Of a DNA stretch of 64,000 nucleotides, positions 45,380 to 57,960 are shown piece after piece; position 1 is the first letter of the stretch, and every line of letters starts with the position of its first letter. Source of the stretch: Phyllostachys edulis. Lineage: Eukaryota > Streptophyta > Magnoliopsida > Poales > Poaceae. A program made the translations under genes and the position numbers. The stretch lies in NCBI GenBank assembly GCA_036346405.1, contig CM070554.1, positions 41,654,204-41,718,203 on the forward strand, in the 5' to 3' direction. The notes below the pieces were generated by a model. That model saw only the letters and a program-made list of their open reading frames with translations, was not told the origin of the DNA and ran no database searches.

Positions 45380-48013
45380 ATGGCACACCCAACCCTACTA
45401 GTTACCCTCACATGCCTAACACTATTAGCTCTCTTGTCACTCGCCGTGGCGGCTGATAACAACTCCACGGCCTCTGGCCAGATTCTCCTAAATTGCGGAG
45501 CCTCCGGCCCGAACAGTGATTCCAGTGATCGGACTTGGGACGGGGATACCAGCTCCAAGTTTGCACCATCTGTGAAAGGCGTTGCAACCGCTGCTTCATA
45601 CCAAGACCCTTCACTCCCCTCCCCTGTGCCTTACATGACTGCTCGCATCTTCACTTCCAATTACACCTATTCCTTCCCTGTTAGAGGGCGCATGTTCCTA
45701 CGCCTCTACTTATATCCAACTGCTTATGGAAACCATGCTGCTGCCAATGCCTACTTTGGTGTCACAGCCAACGATCTGATCCTTTTAGACAACTTCAACG
45801 CTTCCCAAACTGCTCTGGCAGCAAATTATGCCTACCTTGTTCGTGAATTCTCGGTGAATTTTACTTCAGACAGCCTAAACCTGACCTTTGCCCCATCCAC
45901 GCACCAGAACGGCTCTTATGCATTCGTGAATGGCATTGAGATCGTGCCCACGCCTGACATATTCACAACACCGACGCCTACACTCGCCAATGGTGGGAAC
46001 CCAGATCCATTCCCTGTCGATCCTGGGACGGGCTTCCAAACAATGCACCGGCTCAATGTTGGGGGCCAGGCCATCTCTCCACAAGGTGATTCTGGCTTTT
46101 ACCGTTCATGGGATAGTGATTCTCCTTACATATATGGCGCTGCCTTTGGGGTGACCTTTGGGAAAGACCCAAATGTCACCATTAGGTATACACCCACTGT
46201 ACCAAATTACACTGCGCCGGTTGATGTCTATGCAACTGCACGGTCAATGGGGCCAAATGCACAGATCAACCTGAACTACAACCTTACATGGATTTTACCA
46301 GTTGATGCGGGGTTCTACTACCTCCTAAGGTTCCATTTCTGTGAGATCCAGTATCCTATAACCAAGGTGAATCAGAGGTCGTTCTTCATCTACATCAACA
46401 ACCAGACAGCACAAGAGCAAATGGATGTCATCGCGTGGAGCGGTGGAATCGGCAGAACAGCATACACAGACTATGTTATCATCACTACTGGCTCCGGTCA
46501 GATGGAGTTGTGGGTTGCACTTCGCCCTGATCTTTCAACTAAACCAGAGTATTTTGATGCAATACTGAATGGCCTTGAGGTCTTCAAGCTAGATAGCGGA
46601 GGGAATAGTCTTGCTGGGCTCAATCCTCCACTTCCACCGAATCCTGATGTGAATCCTAATGGGCCATCCAGCGGAGGGAAATCAAAGAGTGCTGCCTCAG
46701 CAGCCATAGGTGGAGCTGTTGGTGGCTTCGCTGTGCTTTTGATTGCCTGTTTTGGCGTGTGCATCATATGCAGACGAAAGAAGAAGGTTGCAAAGGATTC
46801 TGGTACATCTGATGATGGCCGCTGGACTCCTCTCACTGATTACAGCAAGTCACAATCAGCCACCTCAGGAAAGACAACCACCACCGGGAGCCACTCGACG
46901 CTGCCATCCAATCTTTGCCGCCACTTCTCATTTGCTGAAATCCTGGCTGGTACGAACAATTTTGATGAAGCGAAGCTCCTTGGCAAAGGCGGGTTTGGTA
47001 ATGTGTACCTCGGAGAGATAGATAGTGGAACTAAGGTGGCAATCAAGCGTTGCAACCCAATGTCTGACCAGGGTGTTCACGAGTTCCAGACTGAGATTGA
47101 GATGTTGTCCAAGCTCCGACACCGCCACCTTGTGTCTCTGATTGGCTACTGTGAGGATAAGAATGAGATGATTCTGGTGTATGACTTCATAGCCCATGGG
47201 ACTCTTCGGGAGCACTTGTACAACACCAAGAACCCACCACTCTCATGGAAGCAGCGTCTTGAGATCTGCATTGGTGCTGCCCGGGGGCTGCATTACCTGC
47301 ACACAGGTGCAAAGCAAACCATCATTCACCGTGACGTCAAGACCACCAACATTTTGCTGGATGACAAGTGGATAGCTAAGGTTTCCGACTTTGGGTTGTC
47401 GAAGACTGGTCCAAATGTGGACAACACCCATGTGAGCACGGTTGTGAAGGGCAGCTTCGGATACCTCGATCCTGAGTACTTCCGGCGTCAGCAGCTCACT
47501 GAGAAGTCAGATGTTTACTCCTTTGGTGTTGTTCTCTTCGAGGTCCTGTGTGCACGCCCCGCCCTGAACCCCTCACTTCCAAAGGAGCAAGTGAACCTTG
47601 CCGATTGGGCATTGCATTGCCAGAAGAAAGGCGTGCTCGGTCAGATCATCGACCCACATCTCCAAGGGAAAATCGCTCCCCAGTGCTTCATGAAATTTGC
47701 AGAGACCGCAGAGAAATGTGTGGCTGATCACAGCATTGACAGGCCGTCTATGGGTGATGTCCTCTGGAACCTTGAGTTTGCACTCCAGCTTCAGGAGAGC
47801 ACAGAGGACAATAGCAGCCTTACTGAGGGGACGTCATCAAATACGTCACCTCTCATCATGACCAGACTGCAGTCTGATGAACCATCGACAGACACAACCA
47901 CTACTACAGCGACCACGATGAGCATCACTGGGCGGAGCATCGCCAGTGTGGGGTCGGATGGGCTGACCCCAAGCACCATTTTCTCACAGCTGATGAATCC
48001 AGATGGCAGATGA
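45380..48013 (+). CDS. CrRLK1L malectin-like receptor kinase (FERONIA/ANXUR type)
   Basis: A single 877-codon exon. Residues 1-24 form a signal peptide (LLSLAVA). Residues about 35-400 are the extracellular tandem malectin-like region, with N-glycosylation sequons and family phrases such as FGVTANDLILLDNF and VNGIEIVP. About 401-435 is a proline/serine-rich juxtamembrane stretch, 441-464 the membrane helix, then CRRKKK. The kinase domain is about 530-800: glycine loop GKGGFG (535-540), Lys556 in VAIKR, catalytic HRD (650-652), DFG (670-672), activation segment GSFGYLDPEY (691-700). All key residues are intact, so it should be an active Ser/Thr kinase. The C-terminal end IFSQLMNPDGR matches the family. 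Relatives sense RALF peptides and cell-wall state at the plasma membrane, controlling growth, fertilisation and immunity. The ATG context is good (G at -3, G at +4). The kinase part looks nearest to ANXUR/FERONIA; which rice FLR locus it is cannot be said by eye. Confidence 0.96.
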   Translation: MAHPTLLVTLTCLTLLALLSLAVAADNNSTASGQILLNCGASGPNSDSSDRTWDGDTSSKFAPSVKGVATAASYQDPSLPSPVPYMTARIFTSNYTYSFPVRGRMFLRLYLYPTAYGNHAAANAYFGVTANDLILLDNFNASQTALAANYAYLVREFSVNFTSDSLNLTFAPSTHQNGSYAFVNGIEIVPTPDIFTTPTPTLANGGNPDPFPVDPGTGFQTMHRLNVGGQAISPQGDSGFYRSWDSDSPYIYGAAFGVTFGKDPNVTIRYTPTVPNYTAPVDVYATARSMGPNAQINLNYNLTWILPVDAGFYYLLRFHFCEIQYPITKVNQRSFFIYINNQTAQEQMDVIAWSGGIGRTAYTDYVIITTGSGQMELWVALRPDLSTKPEYFDAILNGLEVFKLDSGGNSLAGLNPPLPPNPDVNPNGPSSGGKSKSAASAAIGGAVGGFAVLLIACFGVCIICRRKKKVAKDSGTSDDGRWTPLTDYSKSQSATSGKTTTTGSHSTLPSNLCRHFSFAEILAGTNNFDEAKLLGKGGFGNVYLGEIDSGTKVAIKRCNPMSDQGVHEFQTEIEMLSKLRHRHLVSLIGYCEDKNEMILVYDFIAHGTLREHLYNTKNPPLSWKQRLEICIGAARGLHYLHTGAKQTIIHRDVKTTNILLDDKWIAKVSDFGLSKTGPNVDNTHVSTVVKGSFGYLDPEYFRRQQLTEKSDVYSFGVVLFEVLCARPALNPSLPKEQVNLADWALHCQKKGVLGQIIDPHLQGKIAPQCFMKFAETAEKCVADHSIDRPSMGDVLWNLEFALQLQESTEDNSSLTEGTSSNTSPLIMTRLQSDEPSTDTTTTTATTMSITGRSIASVGSDGLTPSTIFSQLMNPDGR

Positions 48014-48260
48014 AATCGAATTGGAAGTTGGTATTGCTCTTCCTCTCCATAGATTTATGGTATACCTCAATAGAAGTTCAAGCAGCAATAGCTGATCAGT
48101 ATATTTGTCCTATATACATTTTCTGCTAATCTTGCTACGGGTCGTTTCGGACTATGTGTGTGCTCCAGTCCTATACCAGATTTCAGTTTTTGTCGAAAGC
48201 GATGTAATCGTATAGATATATGTAGGAGCCTTAATGACATCAAAAAGGCTGAATGATTGT
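48014..48260 (+). other. Probable 3' UTR of the receptor-kinase gene
   Basis: T-rich, AT-rich sequence without open frames of note follows the stop codon. No unambiguous AATAAA is present; plant polyadenylation signals are loose. Retroelement sequence begins within a few hundred bases. Confidence 0.5.
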
Positions 48261-48752
48261 GGAAGATTTTTTTGAAAGTTAACTCTCTCATCTAGTATTC
48301 GCTTGCTATTCCTGCCACGCGGCACGCCCGCGATTGCCTGCCGCCGCTAGCGCATCACGCCGCCAGCGCCTAGCACCGCTTCACGTCTTTTTTCCTTGTC
48401 TCTTCCGGAGATCACGCCAGTCCGAGCCCCGTAAACCCGGACGCACCAGCAAAAAGCAATCATCTACCATGGAAACCAAAACCTGGACAGCATGTACGCT
48501 CCAGCAGCATGCACACCAATCACATCATGTCACGCAAGGCAAGAATCCATGGATGATTTTTCTACTGTCACATGCATGAACAAAACGCGGTCAGCGAAGC
48601 TCATGCATGAACGCAAAGCGCCAGCCTTAAATATCTTCTGGAGATAACTCCGCAACCCACGCGCGAGAGTACTTATACCAACCTTAATACCTTCCAACGT
48701 TGGCACCTAAACCCCACGTACAGTCCAATAACTCTAGAGCTCAATACATGAG

Positions 48753-49250
48753 GTACACTAGACAAATCTGGACTCTTGTGGCTGCCTGGGTTGGACGGCA
48801 AAACCTTTCCCCAACACAGTGGACTACACGACTACGGATGGTGGATTGGTGGATTGACACCTTCCATTCGGGCATAGGTAGTTGCGAAAAGGCCAAGCCT
48901 CCTTGATTCTTCTCACTCTGTGGCACATTTGGAAAGAAAGAAATGAAGCGAATCTTGAGCAACACAGAGAGGAGCCAATCGGATTACTGGCCATCATTAA
49001 GGAGGAAGCCTGGGCATGGGTGGTTAGTGGGGTGACCAAGCTCCGAGACTATTTACCAGGGAACAATGTAACTGAGCTTTTAGTAGAAGAAGCTTAACGC
49101 CGGCTCTAGCCGGCGTAAGGAGCTTCTTTTTTGTTTTTGGTTTTGGTTTCTTGGTTTTTTCTGGGCCTTGTGTCCTTTTTTTGTGTGTACTTTTGTTTTC
49201 TCCTCTCTTTAATGCATTAGCGGCAATCTCGCCGTTATTCTAAAAAAAAA
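48753..49250 (+). mobile_element. 5'-truncated LINE with target duplications
   Basis: Flanked by AATACATGAG on both sides (48743-48752 and 49251-49260), with an A-rich tail (CTAAAAAAAAAA) at the 3' end. The interior encodes the extreme C-terminus of an L1-type ORF2 (LILLTLWHIWKERNEANLEQ, then IIKEEAWAWVVSG), ending at a TAA at 49096. It is 498 bp long, inserted in the 3' LTR of the gag-only element. The matching pre-insertion sequence in the other LTR is at about 53966-53976. Confidence 0.92.
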
Positions 49251-49649
49251 AATACATGAGTTTTTAGACCAGATTACAAAATTAATTTTGAACACTCCAA
49301 AATTATCATATGTTGTAATCTCCGGACCGCACCTCCGTAGCTCTAACACGCATTATCCATCTGATCTCCACGCGCCCTAACTCGAGCTCAACCGCCTCCT
49401 CCAGTATCATCGACCCTCTGGACAATGACTTCGCACCAAGCCATCTCCCGGTCACCGCCGTAGACCACGATCGCCTCCGAGTTACCCTACACATGCAAAG
49501 ACCAAAACAACATATTTTTCCGGCACAAGTTCTTCCCAATTTGACCAATATAAATCCACACACACACCACGCCTCAAATAACATCAGTACCAAACATTGT
49601 CAATTACTCATCAACTAAAATATACTAGACTAAGCCACATGGTTTAACA
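49251..49649 (-). repeat. 3' LTR (main part) of the gag-only element
   Basis: Direct repeat of 53966-54363: CTCCGGACCGCACCT, CCATCTCCCGGTCACCGCCG, CCTCCGAGTTACCC and ATGCAAAGACCAAAACAACA in the same order. The remainder lies on the other side of the inserted LINE, below 48743, in weaker form. Confidence 0.88.
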
Positions 49650-50265
49650 ATCTCCCTTTTGATGAATACATTGACAATACTTCAAAATTGTGAGTTGAAT
49701 TTTGAAAGAAAAGAAATTTACGAAAAGAAAGTTTCAAAGTTGCAAAGTAAACACTTCAAAACCACAGCTGAAAAACTCCCCGTCAACACAAGGAGCTGAA
49801 AAACTCCCCCTCAACACAAGAGAAGCAAAATTAGCAAATTTCTCTATTTTTTTTTTCAATTTCTCTCATTTTTCTCCCCCTTTGGCAATGTAATCATCAA
49901 AAACTCTAGAGAAAGAAAAATTCTAAAACAAAATAGCAAGGAGAGTAAAAATCAAGAAACTTTGTAGATTATCCTAGTCACTTCGCTTTGATTTAGTAAA
50001 TTAACCAAGCCATCTTTTTTAGTAGAGCTATCTAGATTATATAAAGTCATATACCATATAGCAATGTCAAAACAAGTCTTTAGAATGATTAAGCAATTTA
50101 AATTAATGGCATGCATCTCAATAATGACCAAACCGATTATAAAGATCACAATGAGATATCACAATAAAAAAGTCAAAGCCTAAAAGTGAAGCAAACATTA
50201 AATCTAGATGAGCTACTAGTCTCATGTAATAACCTATTGCCCCACACTCAATTCTTAAACATGTG

Positions 50266-50522
<257 letters not shown>

Positions 50523-50799
50523 TTGTCTCTTTCTCATTTTTTTTATAACATGCCAAATTGAGTGAACATAAAAAGATTGCAATAAGAAACATACGAGTTT
50601 CATATCCAAGATTTAAAATAAGATTCACAATCAAGCTAATCCTTTTCAATGAATATCGCAAAGTACTAACTATAATCAATCTAGTAAAAGTATTCCGCCA
50701 TGTCATGCTTTAGTTCAAATGTGCAAAGTAATTATAACCAGCCATGATCAAAGCTACACAGCACATGAGTAAATATGATAACGAGAGCTCTACACTTCA

Positions 50800-53262
50800 T
50801 TTGATTTCAATGGTTTGGACTTGATGAATTGTTTGACAAGTATAATAAACAAAGCTTCTGAAGTTTTAAACAACAAGCTTCCCCTCGGAATAAACTCATA
50901 GGATGCAACACACCCAACTCACTTTGCAAATAAGTTCTAGGAATCCAGTACTGAGATACACGATATGGAGGAACAACAACAAAACTAGAACCAGAACCAC
51001 GTGGGCATGTGCGATCAAAACGCGAATTATGTGAATTAAATCCCAAACCAGTACGTGAAGCAGATTTAAAGCCATCATAAAAGTTCTCTAAAAACCTAGC
51101 TTTTGCATTAGTTCTAGGGATAACAAAAGAGGTTGCACGTTTTTATCTTAAGGCATTCAATATTTCCTTTTTCTCTTTCTTAACACGCCTAGAGCAAAAT
51201 TCATGCAAGTACCCATCTGTACCACAATAGGTGCAATGAAATTTAACATAATTAGAATTCCTTTGAGATGATGAGCTAGCACCTACAACATTAGCAGAAG
51301 TGCTTTGAACAAAACCAGCAGATTTAAACACAATTTTATGAGGCTCACTTTTTGTTTCAATTAGCCCACTTCCAATGACCTTAACTATCTTAGGTGAATT
51401 ATTCTTGGCATGCTCAACAAAATTAAATCCTAGACCATGATTTTTAACACTCACTTTTGACTTGTCTAGGATCATATTCAAAATTTTCTTGCCAAAGGAA
51501 AATCTCTCTAAAGTGTCCTTAAGATACTCATTTTCTTTAGCTAGAGTGGGACAAGTTGTGCATTTAACAGATTTATTCACAAGATTCTTATAAGCACTAG
51601 ACTGAGCCAATCTTTCTTTTTCAGTAAAATCATTTAATTGTCTAGTCAAAGCTTCTATTTCTATGTTAAGTTTAGAACAGTTAGAGCAAGAAGATATCTC
51701 ATGATAAAGCATCTGTTGAATTATTTCCTAAGATGAATTAAGTCTAGCTTCTAGCAACTCACAATTAGAGCAAGTTTTAGATTGAACATTTAAAATACTT
51801 GACTCTAAACATGTAGGAGAACTAAACTTGAGCTTTTCAATTTCATCATTTGCAAGTTTTAACTTTTCATCACAAGAATCATGTGCCAATCTTAGTTCAT
51901 CAAGTTTAGCAGTTACATCCCTAAGTTGAACCAAGGTTGATGCACTAATTGTTTTAGCAGTCTCCAACTCATAATGTAAAACTTGACAAGATTCATCATT
52001 AGAAATAGAAGCTCTAAGTCTATCAGTTTCAGAATTTAAGTTCACAACGACGAGATCATGTTTTTTTTACTTTCTTTTTATACTTTTTGAGCTCATTTGT
52101 CAACCTAAGCGCAGCACGAGATAAATCTGTATAAGAAGGTTTTACCTCAGCAGGATCACTGTAGAGATCATCATTGTTAAGCTCCTCACTACTTGCCATA
52201 AAACACATTCCTTTGAAGTCCACCTTCTTTGCCTTCTTACAATTGTCCTCATCGTCGCTTCCAGAATCATCATTACTCAAATCAATCTCATCAAGAGCTG
52301 AAATTATTTTGTTGACCGTCCTACGATAATTGCGCTTCCTGCTTGTGTCAATCTTGAATTGAGAGCGATGAATTGGTGCCTTGTCATCCTTGACCTCCTT
52401 GCCCCTCAGTTTAGGGCAATTTGTCTTTATGTGGTTTAGCTCACCATACTCATAGCATCTGATTGGACCACCTCTTCGTCTTGATCTGATGTTGTTAATT
52501 GCCTTGGTGGGTTGGAGAAGAGTATAAGCTGCTCTTCTGGAATCTCCTCTAACTGTTCATCTGAAATAGAGCACAATGCAGACAAAGAAACAATAGAGGA
52601 ACTAGAAGAACTGCTAGTTTGGTTAGTCACTAAACCCAAAGAATTAGACTTATTTACCCTGGCCAAAATATCAATCTCATTTGTTTTCATCTTGGAATAA
52701 AGATCGTTCAAAGTGAGCGTTTCCATGTTAACAGAATTATTAATAGTAGTGACTAACACATTCCAGACAGACATATCCAAAGCATTTAAAATTTGACGAT
52801 CATTGTCAGAATCAGAGTATGTGACATCAACAGATTGTAAATCACTAACAATTTTATTGAAGCAATCAAAAAGCGCATCTACTGATTCTCCTGGTTTCAT
52901 CTCAAATTTAGAATACTCCTTTTTGAATTGGTTCTGACGAATACCTTTAACAGATTTAGAACCTTCATGATAATCAGCTAGAGTAGTCCAAATTTTATTA
53001 GCAGATTTAATATTAGCAATTCTGACAAACTCGTTTCTACCTAGACCTTGTAACAATATATTTCTAGCCTTAGCATTAGGTTCAACATCAGTAGTATTAT
53101 CAGTAGTAATAATAGCAGGCACTTCGTATGGACTTTCAACTTTTTGCCAAAGAGCATTACCTTGTGCTTATAGAAAAATCTCCATGCGCGTTTTTCAATA
53201 GGTATAATCTGACCTATCGAAAAACAGTGGCTTACCTGAAAAACGATCTCGATCTGATGCCA
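50800..53262 (-). pseudogene. gag of the copia-type element, several frames
   Basis: Starts at 53262 with MASDRDRFSGKPLFFDRSDY, where a TGA stands for the usual Trp soon after. The UBN2-type gag core is at about 53110-52600: NEFVRIANIKSANKIWTTLA, FKKEYSKFEMKPGESVDALF, NDRQILNALDMS. A first zinc knuckle near 52455-52415 reads CYEYGELNHIKTNC, with the second Cys changed to Tyr. A long coiled-coil-like stretch follows (52280-51720). A second knuckle CTYCGTDGYLHEFC is at about 51230-51190, and the tail continues to GLGFNSHNSRFDRTC near 51040. Frameshifts at a poly-A run (about 52060) and several stops break it. It packages element RNA in functional relatives. Confidence 0.82.
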
Positions 53263-53286
53263 TTGCAATCTTGCTTTGATACCACT

Positions 53287-54363
53287 TATAGGATCGTTAA
53301 TGGCAATCAGAGGGGGGTGAATGATCATGGAAGAATTTTTCTTGTCAACCTGGATGCTTGCTGAAGAGTGATCCTCGACCGAAGGACACGCTCGGCAGAA
53401 AGTGATCAACGCTGGAAGTTCACGTACGTGCTAGAAGCAAAAAACCTCATGCACATGAGAGAATGTAGCGACGGCATGCAGATTAGAGATTGATTCCTCT
53501 TTGTCACGCCGAAATAGCATCAAACAACCGCACCAATCAACTCGTGTAATGCCCCCTACAGCACCTTCCTGTGCAGCCGCGTGTGAATCAATCAAGCCGC
53601 CGCCGACGACACCAAAACCGGCCTCCTCACCAAATCTCTCCACAGGTCACGCACAAGCAAAGACCACCATCAAAAGCTCAAATGGAAATAACAGCATGCA
53701 TGTCACCTCATGTCGCTAGCATCTCCAAGATTGACTTTTCTATTCTCTTGCATGCATGCAAAAGCCACGGCTATAAAAACCACCCAACCGCCGCCCTATT
53801 TTATTCGTGAACAGCCACAAAGGCCCCAGGAACCCCCAGCCCTAATACAACCGATGTGATATATGTTCTGTTCAACTTGTATCCACAGCCGAACTCCTAA
53901 TTCTCTTTATACCCGTACAGCCTCTAAACCCTAATCATCTACGGTCCACTAGTCCTAGGGCCCAATACGTGGATTTAACACCTGATTACAAAACCAATTT
54001 TGGACAACCCAAAATTATCATATGTCATAGCCTCCGGACCGCACCTTCATAGCTCCAAAACGTATTATCCATCTTTGATCTCCACGCGCCCCAACTCGAG
54101 CCCAACCATCTCCTTCAGCATCTTCGACCCTCTGGACCATGACTTCGCACCAAACCATCTCCCGGTCACCGCCGTAGACCACGATCGCCTCCGAGTTACC
54201 CCGTACATGCAAAGACCAAAACAACATATTTTCCCGGCACAAATACTTCCCAACTTGACCGACATAAGTCCACACACACACGACACCTCAAATAACACCA
54301 GTACCCAACATTGTCAATTATTCATCAACTAAAATATACTAGACCTAGCCACATGGTCTAACA
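53287..54363 (-). repeat. 5' LTR of the gag-only element
   Basis: About 1.08 kb, bounded by TGTTAGACC (minus strand) at 54363 and by the primer-binding site at 53284. A GGCTATAAAAACC phrase at 53769-53781 lies in plus-strand orientation; no TATA box was fixed on the minus strand. The block 53966-54363 matches 49259-49649. Confidence 0.8.
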
Positions 54364-54727
54364 ATATCACCAAGCTACTTGAGTTACGATTTTTACTTCC
54401 AAATCGATTTGTAATCTTCTATGAATGTAAGCAAGATGCCACCTGTTCAGTGTTCATGTCTCTGAGTTCTGGCTACATACTCCTTTACTAAATGAAAATT
54501 TCAGAGGTTCAGTGCTTTCTGTTTGATTGCTTGCTGTATTGCTGTGTTAATAGATGAGCATCAGACCATAGTGGTCATATTTCAGCATAGTGAAACTTGG
54601 TGTCATCACCTTCCCCTGTCATACACTATAATTCAAAAGAACCTGCATTGTGGTCCTTGTCCACTTTTGACTAGTGAGACATTGTCACTTAGTAACTAAA
54701 ACTAGACACTGTCAAGTAGCCTTTTGT
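54364..54727. other. Intergenic, no gene seen
   Basis: AT-rich spacer with no recognisable feature. Confidence 0.5.
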
Positions 54728-55022
54728 TCCAAATGTTACATGCCCTTGAGGCCAATGCACGCGCCAACGCCGAAAGCGACCACAGCTGGGGCCAGCCATT
54801 GACGGACTCTGAAAGATGATGCTCGCATTCCCCCGTCAAGCGGTCGAAGTCTCCCCTAGAAAACGCGTCCACAAGGGTACTCGACTACGATTTGCAATTT
54901 AATCACATCCTGGTACTTCCGTCTGGCAATCTCAAACCTGAAAAAAAAATCTGCATCTAGTCAGAGAAAAAAATTCATATAACTTCCGAATGGTCCGAGA
55001 ATGTCCACAATAGGGGATAGGA
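54728..55022 (+). repeat. Dispersed repeat, copy C, first part
   Basis: Matches 29114-29400 closely, through GTCCACAATAGGGGATAGG and AATCC. The LINE starts there. The match resumes at 62281. Confidence 0.85.
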
Positions 55023-55445
55023 ATCCACATGGTTAACGCTACAAGGATAAAAAAAAAGAAACCGGCCGTAACTGGCCGACCAAGACCGGTAAAAAGGTAT
55101 CTCCGAAAATTAACAAAGATCCTCGCCTCCCTCACGTGCCGCTCGCCACCCTGGTGTCGACGGCCTCTAACTAAGTGTCTTCCCACCCCCTCTGGTAGCC
55201 TCCGTAGCACCTCGACGCCACCGGCCACTCCGGTGATGGCGCACACCTCCCAATTGTTAGGAATAATCAAGTTCGGCAGTTTTGCATGCATTAGTTGAGT
55301 TGGTCAGTTTGTTAGTCATGTTAATTATTTTTGCATGAACGGATGCATTTAGTTGAATAGGTATTCAATGGGTATGTTACTAGTGTGTGAGTGCATGAGT
55401 TACTAGTGCATTAGTGTGATATTAGTGGTAATACGTTAGTGTTGC

Positions 55446-57960
55446 ATGAGTGCTTTATATATCGCTGCAGTTGTGTTGTTTCAGTGTGGAGTGAATAACG
55501 AGAGAACAAAAGTGAAAAGAGACCAGCGATTGCGGTCTCGCAAAACTTTCCGTGTTCCTGTCGTGTGTTCATCTTCCACCTTCCGTGAAAGTGTGCGTCC
55601 ACGGGTAGAATTTCCAACACCAATGGGTTCTTTTTCTCAAAGCTTAGACTATAGGGAGCGATCCAGGGAAAGATCGGAAAAGGAGCGTAGGTGGAGGGAG
55701 TCCTCCATCTCCAGTCCTGACTCGGTGGAATCCCGGCGGCACGGGTCACCGGTTAGGTCATTTATGCCAAACCCACTTGCTCGCAGACAACGGTCGCCGA
55801 GTTCGCCGAGGACTCTGATTGTTGAGTCCGGTCGCCATGGGACTCAGGTCCCAACAGCTGAAGCTAGGGGCAAGATGGTGCTCTTTCTGGATGGAGGGCT
55901 TCCGAGGAGTAAGATCACCATGCCTTTACCTGCGGTTGTAGGCAGCGCAGCTAATGCGTCTGAGGCAAGCGCTTGGCAAGAGGTTCGTCGTTGGTGTGCA
56001 TGGCGCCGGAAGACCCAACCTCGGCGAGGGCAGGACGCTACGTCGCGCCCGGTTCCGCGAGGCCTCATAGGTCTTTGCTTCAACTATTTCGCCTGAGACC
56101 ACGTTGCGGCGGCTTGTCGGAACCCTACCCGCTGCATTCGTTGTAGAGAAGTGAGTCACACTTCGGCCTATTGCAAAAAAGCGATAAGTCTAGGTGCGGC
56201 ACGTCCGCTGCCCATCGCCAATTTGCGAGAAACATTGTCATCACGCTCAAGGGTCGTCCAGCTCAATGCTTTCCGTCGTTCATCTCCGGCCTCTGGTAGC
56301 TCGGATCATTCGCCTCCGACGCAGCGTCGCCAAAGTGAATCTCAATGGCCAAGCTTACCTCCTCCAGTACGTCACTCATGTCCAGACAATGTAGCCCGTC
56401 CCGGCCATAGGGACGGATCGTGCTTTCTACCTCCTCTTTACGGGGACGTGGATGATGAATTCCCCCTGGGGACCACCTTCACCGGCCCATCAGAAAAGCT
56501 TGTGTGGTTCCTCTCTCCCCGGCCATGCACGACATGGAGAGATGCCTGGAGCGGGCATTAATTGTTTGTGTGGGGTGTGGGGGAGGGGAGGGGGGGGGGG
56601 ACGAGGCCAGAAGTGTCAGCTCAAGAGGTTGTGTAGGCGTTCCAGGTCGAGAGAGGCTTGCTGTAGGATAGCTTCTCCATTCATCCTTTCTACCCGGAAA
56701 ACTTCCTGGTTGTCTTCAATACCCACTCAAGCAAAGAACATATTCTTCATGGTGGCCCGATCAAGACATCAAAATTCACCCTCCTAGCTCGACAATGGTT
56801 GCGCTTGGCTTAGGAAGACAGTCATCCCCTTCGTTTTCGAGTCGAGTTGAGCTTAGAGGGACTGCCTCTGCACGCTTGGAGTTTGGTCGCTGCTTCTGCC
56901 ATTCTCTCCCCCTCCTGTTGGATCGAAGCTTTCGATGAATCGTCCACTTTGCGTGCAGACTTGTTGGCTTTCTGTATGGTCGCTTGGTATTTAAACCCTA
57001 GCTTGATTCCTACGGAAAAGACAGTGATCCTAACGGAACCGGACCGCTTGCTGGATGGATCCATCCTGGACCATGGGATGCAGGTCTTTGAGAGACCGTC
57101 TGGCTCAAGGGTCCTATGGGAGGCATTGCGCTACAATGTCATTATCCACATCCATGTGGTCGAAGATTTCTCTTCATCGACTGAGCAGTCCCATTCTTTC
57201 GCTCCATCAAATGACGATTCCAGCGGTGGTGGCTTCCCTCATGATGACTCCGATGTTTCTATGCCACATTGGCATTACTTCCGCACAAGGCCTGGCATGG
57301 TGGACGGTTCAGTGCGTCCCGCTGGAGGTCGGGAAGAAGGATCTCATGGTAGTCGAAGGCACGAGAGTCCCGGCGTGCCTTCATGGAAGCTACCCCCCAT
57401 GTCTATGGTAGGACCCAGGGTAGCCAGAGGTTCAGCTCTCTCGGGCTAGGTTTTATACGGCAAAGGGGGCATGAAAATGAGCTCCTCACGTCATGGCTGA
57501 CAGGTCGCTATCAAGTCTACCATGCCAATCCGCCACTTGCTATCTTCGGCACCTGCTAGTACCAAGCGTTTTCCATAGATGGAAAAGATTGCATTGAATG
57601 CTACCGCCCTACCATTTATCCTTAGTGCGGAGCTGCCCCATGCTGTCCCTCTGATCGATGCAGTAGCTGCACATCGTCCGTTTGCACCTAATGCTGTCTC
57701 TAGTAGGGAGGCAGCTGGATGTCACGGGGCTTCAGGTGGCCCTATGGCACCCAACCGAGATGGTCATGGCACGCAAGGGCAGCATAGCTTGATTCCTTCC
57801 ATAGAAGCTACCACCGGTGGAGTGGTCGGAATGTCGGAGGCTATCACAAGCACAACCAAGGTGGCTGTGGATTCCAACTACAACGTGCCAGCCATTACCC
57901 CGCCACCTCCTACTCAGGCAACTAGCACCATCCAAATGGTCCAAGTCCGTCAGTGCTAGA
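55446..57960 (+). pseudogene. LINE ORF1 (RNA-binding protein), broken
   Basis: Read in pieces. From about 55620, a serine/arginine-rich N-terminus (SRERSEKERRWRESSISSPD). A zinc-knuckle block at about 56064-56170 reads GLCFNYFA*DHVAAACRNPT, RCIRCREVSHTSAYC, which is CxxC...HxxxxC twice with one Cys lost, and a stop in the first knuckle. Further pieces extend to 57957 without clear domains (FRTRPGMVDGSVRP and others). In functional relatives this protein binds LINE RNA. The frame is broken in several places. Confidence 0.75.
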
